The position numbers and the translations under genes are program-made. The notes under the pieces were generated by a model. That model was not told the DNA's origin. It saw nothing but the letters and a program-made list of their open reading frames with translations, and searched no databases. Shown here piece after piece: positions 61,041 through 64,000 of a DNA stretch of 64,000 bases. Numbering within the stretch: the first letter of the stretch is position 1; every line of letters begins with the position of its first letter. The DNA is from Xestospongia muta (taxonomy: Eukaryota; Porifera; Demospongiae; Haplosclerida; Petrosiidae): NCBI GenBank assembly GCA_963693285.1, contig OY848917.1, positions 34,917,245 to 34,981,244 on the forward strand, given 5' to 3'.

Positions 61041-64000
61041 GTTATAATGTACTCTCTAGTCTAAGGAGAGAGAGATCAGTACTATACATGTACTAGATAT
61101 ATAAAGTACTCTAAGTACATGTATCTATCATAACATGTATAAGTACTCTATTATATAAAGTACTTTATAAGTATCTGTGTACATGTTAGTGGTTTTATAG
61201 GTGTGTTTAAATATGTGACTTAAGTGTTTGAGTATCACTACATTGTATACAGTGGATAATACAATACTCTTTAATTGCTAATATATTGTACAATACTGAC
61301 ATTGTCTCCAGCTAGTAGTCTGTGATAATACATACTCTTGACATTTCTTTCTCCAGTACAGTCCTGTCTATTAGATCTCTTTATCTTTTCATTTGTTATT
61401 CCTATTAATAATATATTGATAGTAGAGTATTAAAATATATGTAATCTATAGATCATTAACAATAAGAGTACATCCTTACATGTAACAATATATAATAAAC
61501 CACTTCCTATCACTACTACTACAGTTTACTTAGTATAGTTATGTTAACTGATGTTATCTACTATGTGGTGAGTATATGTGATGATTTATGGATTCTTTTG
61601 ATAGAGTGAACATCTGTTACATGAATACATACATTATTACATTAGATCAATAGTATTATTTGCAGTTAGCATTTTTGGTTAGAACTCAGTAGGTTTTCTT
61701 TGTACACAATAACATGATGGTATACAATAACAGTCACCTACTGAACCTTAATAAAGTAGTCCAAATATCATGCTGTTTCTGAATCTACTAACTATTTTAT
61801 TATTCATTATAGTTCAATATTAGCAAAGCTATTGTCCCAACACATTTAATGTCACAGCTGACATCAGTATATATTATCACAAGGAATCAGCTACAACAAG
61901 CTAATGTGAATAAAGTGATGCCATTTAATCTAGTATTATTAAAGCAACTATTTTAATACTCCATACATACTATGTGCATTGTTTTATTAACACAAATAAT
62001 TCACACACTATTATCTATGAGGGAATGTCATAACTGTGGTTTGTAATTTACTCCTACTAGCGTATAACAAGAGGTCTTTCATCTTTGATAATACTAGACT
62101 AATGACTTAATCAATCAATCTGTAATAAAAGATACACTGTGTTCATTCAAGTTACATGTGTTCATATGAAAAGTGTATAGATCAAAGCTTAGTACATCAA
62201 GGACATTATTACATTATAGTCACTCCATGTTAATATAAGTTATGAAAAAGAGCTATTAAAAACTTTAGACAACAGACTTACAACAGGTATACCTCTAAAT
62301 ATTGTACTGTACTGTTGTATGTCATACTACATGTAATAAATGACCTTCATTGATAATATTTCTGTTTTAAATAGTGTCTCGTCATCAAACCTTCTTTTAT
62401 TGTGGTAGGTATGACAGTAGACATATCTGGTCAGTTTGTGGGTGTGTCTATCCTCTTAATAGCTTCAGCTAACAGTCTGTGAATTATGATTGGATTAATG
62501 GAGATAATGATGATATGAGAGATTAATGATCTGAAGTAGAACAATATAAGAGAACATTAAACTGTAATAATTATTTATCAACTAATATACATGTATATTA
62601 CATGTATAACTACAAACTGATAATAGTAGAGTTAATTTCATTGATATTACTATTATAATGACATCATATATATTATGTATATTTTACTTTGTGAACAACA
62701 GATATGACATAATATTTATCATAATATAATATTGAGATGTAATGTATTTCTAGTCTAAGAAGAAAGATCACTCAGTATTATATATAGATCCAAAAGATAA
62801 AGACAATAGTCTCATACAAAATAGTAATACTATATGTTATAATATTCAGTATATGTATAAAATGTTCATGTAATACATGTACTGGTATGTGGTCATATTA
62901 CAAGCTAATCACTACACAAAGTATGTGTTTAATTAGTTTGATAAACACTACAAAGACATTGATATATATAACAATACTAATTTCCTCCTAACACTTAGTA
63001 ATTAGGAGGACTATTAATAGTTTCTCATATTTGACCAGTTGAACATTGATATTGTATTATACTATCAGTAATATATACGTACTAGATATATAAAGTACTC
63101 TAAGTACATGATCTATCATAACATGTATAAGTACTCTATTATATAAAGTACTTTATAAGTATCTGTTTACATGTTAGTGGTTTTATAGGTGTGTTTAAAT
63201 ATGTGACTTAAGTGTTTGTGTGTCACTACATTGTATACAGTGGATAATACACTATTTAATTGCTGATATATTGTACAATACTGACATTGTTTCCAGCTAA
63301 TAGTCTGTGATAATACATACTCTTGACATTTCTTTCTCTAGTACAGTCCTGTCTATTAGATCTCTTTATCTTTTCATTTGTTATTCCTATTAATAATATA
63401 TTGATAGTAGAGTATTAAAATATATGTAATCTATAGATCATTAACAATAACAGTACAACCTTACATGTAACAATATATAATAAACCACTTCCTATCACTA
63501 CTACTACAGTTTACTTAGTATAATTAAGTTAACCTGATGTTATCTACTATGAGGTGAGTAAATGTGATGATTTATAGATTCCTTTGGCAGAGTGAACATC
63601 TGTTACATGATTACATACATTATTATATTAGATCAATAGTATTATTTGCAGTTAGCATTTTTGGTTAGAACTCAGTAGGTTTTCTTTGTACACAATAACA
63701 TGATGGTATACAATAACAGTCACCTACTGAACTTTAATAAAGTAGTCCAAATATCATACTGTTTCTGAATCTATTAACTATTTTATTATTCATTATAGTT
63801 CAATATTAGCAAAGCTATTGTCCCAACACATTTAATGTCACAGCTGACATCAGTATATATTATCACAAGGAATAAGCTATAACAAGCTAATGTGAATAAA
63901 GTGATGCCATTTAATCTAGTATTATTAAAGGAATTATTTCAATACTTCATACATACTATGTGCATTGTTTTATTAACACAAACAATTCACACACTATTAT
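61041..64000 (+). repeat. Large direct tandem repeat, about 1,988 bp offset
   Basis: Sequence from about 61,090 (TACTAGATATATAAAGTACT) to 62,012 recurs from about 63,073 to the window end; for example GTGTGTTTAAATATGTGACT lies at 61201 and 63189. Divergence is a few percent. A subrepeat near 61,020-61,080 also recurs at about 62,710-62,770. No ORF of note. The second copy is cut by the window edge. Confidence 0.85.

Overview
The window looks like nuclear DNA from an early-branching animal, most likely a demosponge such as Amphimedon. This is inferred from strongly AT-rich DNA, GT-AG introns, one-repeat-per-exon ankyrin coding, a ROC-COR-death protein, pogo and hAT-type elements, and a SWIM/YqaJ-type gene remnant. 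No bacterial signals are visible. I could run no database search or alignment; every call comes from reading the sequence.

Left edge (1-5.7 kb): the last exon of a guanylate kinase gene (+ strand) converges with the last exon of an unrecognised gene (- strand). AT-rich DNA follows with two small inverted-repeat elements: a 183-bp element with 8-bp target duplications and a 102-bp foldback. Next come a death-domain exon interrupted by a stop, a small inverted copy of an exon edge, a long CA/CATA microsatellite, and a decayed transposon-like ORF.

Centre (5,985-54,907, - strand): one gene of about 49 kb dominates. I assemble 21 coding exons (about 1,363 residues, 5' end uncertain). They encode an ankyrin cap, six near-identical pairs of ankyrin exons (called A and B here, 99 bp each, phase 0), four further single-repeat ankyrin exons, one 2,061-bp exon with a last ankyrin repeat plus ROC GTPase and COR-like regions, a 67-bp linker exon, and a terminal death-domain exon. 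The layout resembles DAPK1 without its kinase, which suggests a GTP-regulated scaffold in cell-death or stress signalling.

The A-to-B introns of this gene are filled with a roughly 635-bp satellite (with 715-bp and 1,271-bp higher-order forms). It makes up close to half of the window. The B-to-A introns are short (about 820-850 bp) and conserved. The satellite monomer is colinear with the intron next to the exon-A donor, so it appears to have arisen inside this gene and spread along with the exon pairs.

Right side (55-64 kb): possible membrane-segment exons on the - strand, a further satellite block flanked by a 350-bp direct duplication, a broken SWIM zinc-finger/YqaJ-type gene (+ strand), featureless AT-rich DNA, and a direct repeat about 1,988 bp apart that runs off the window end.
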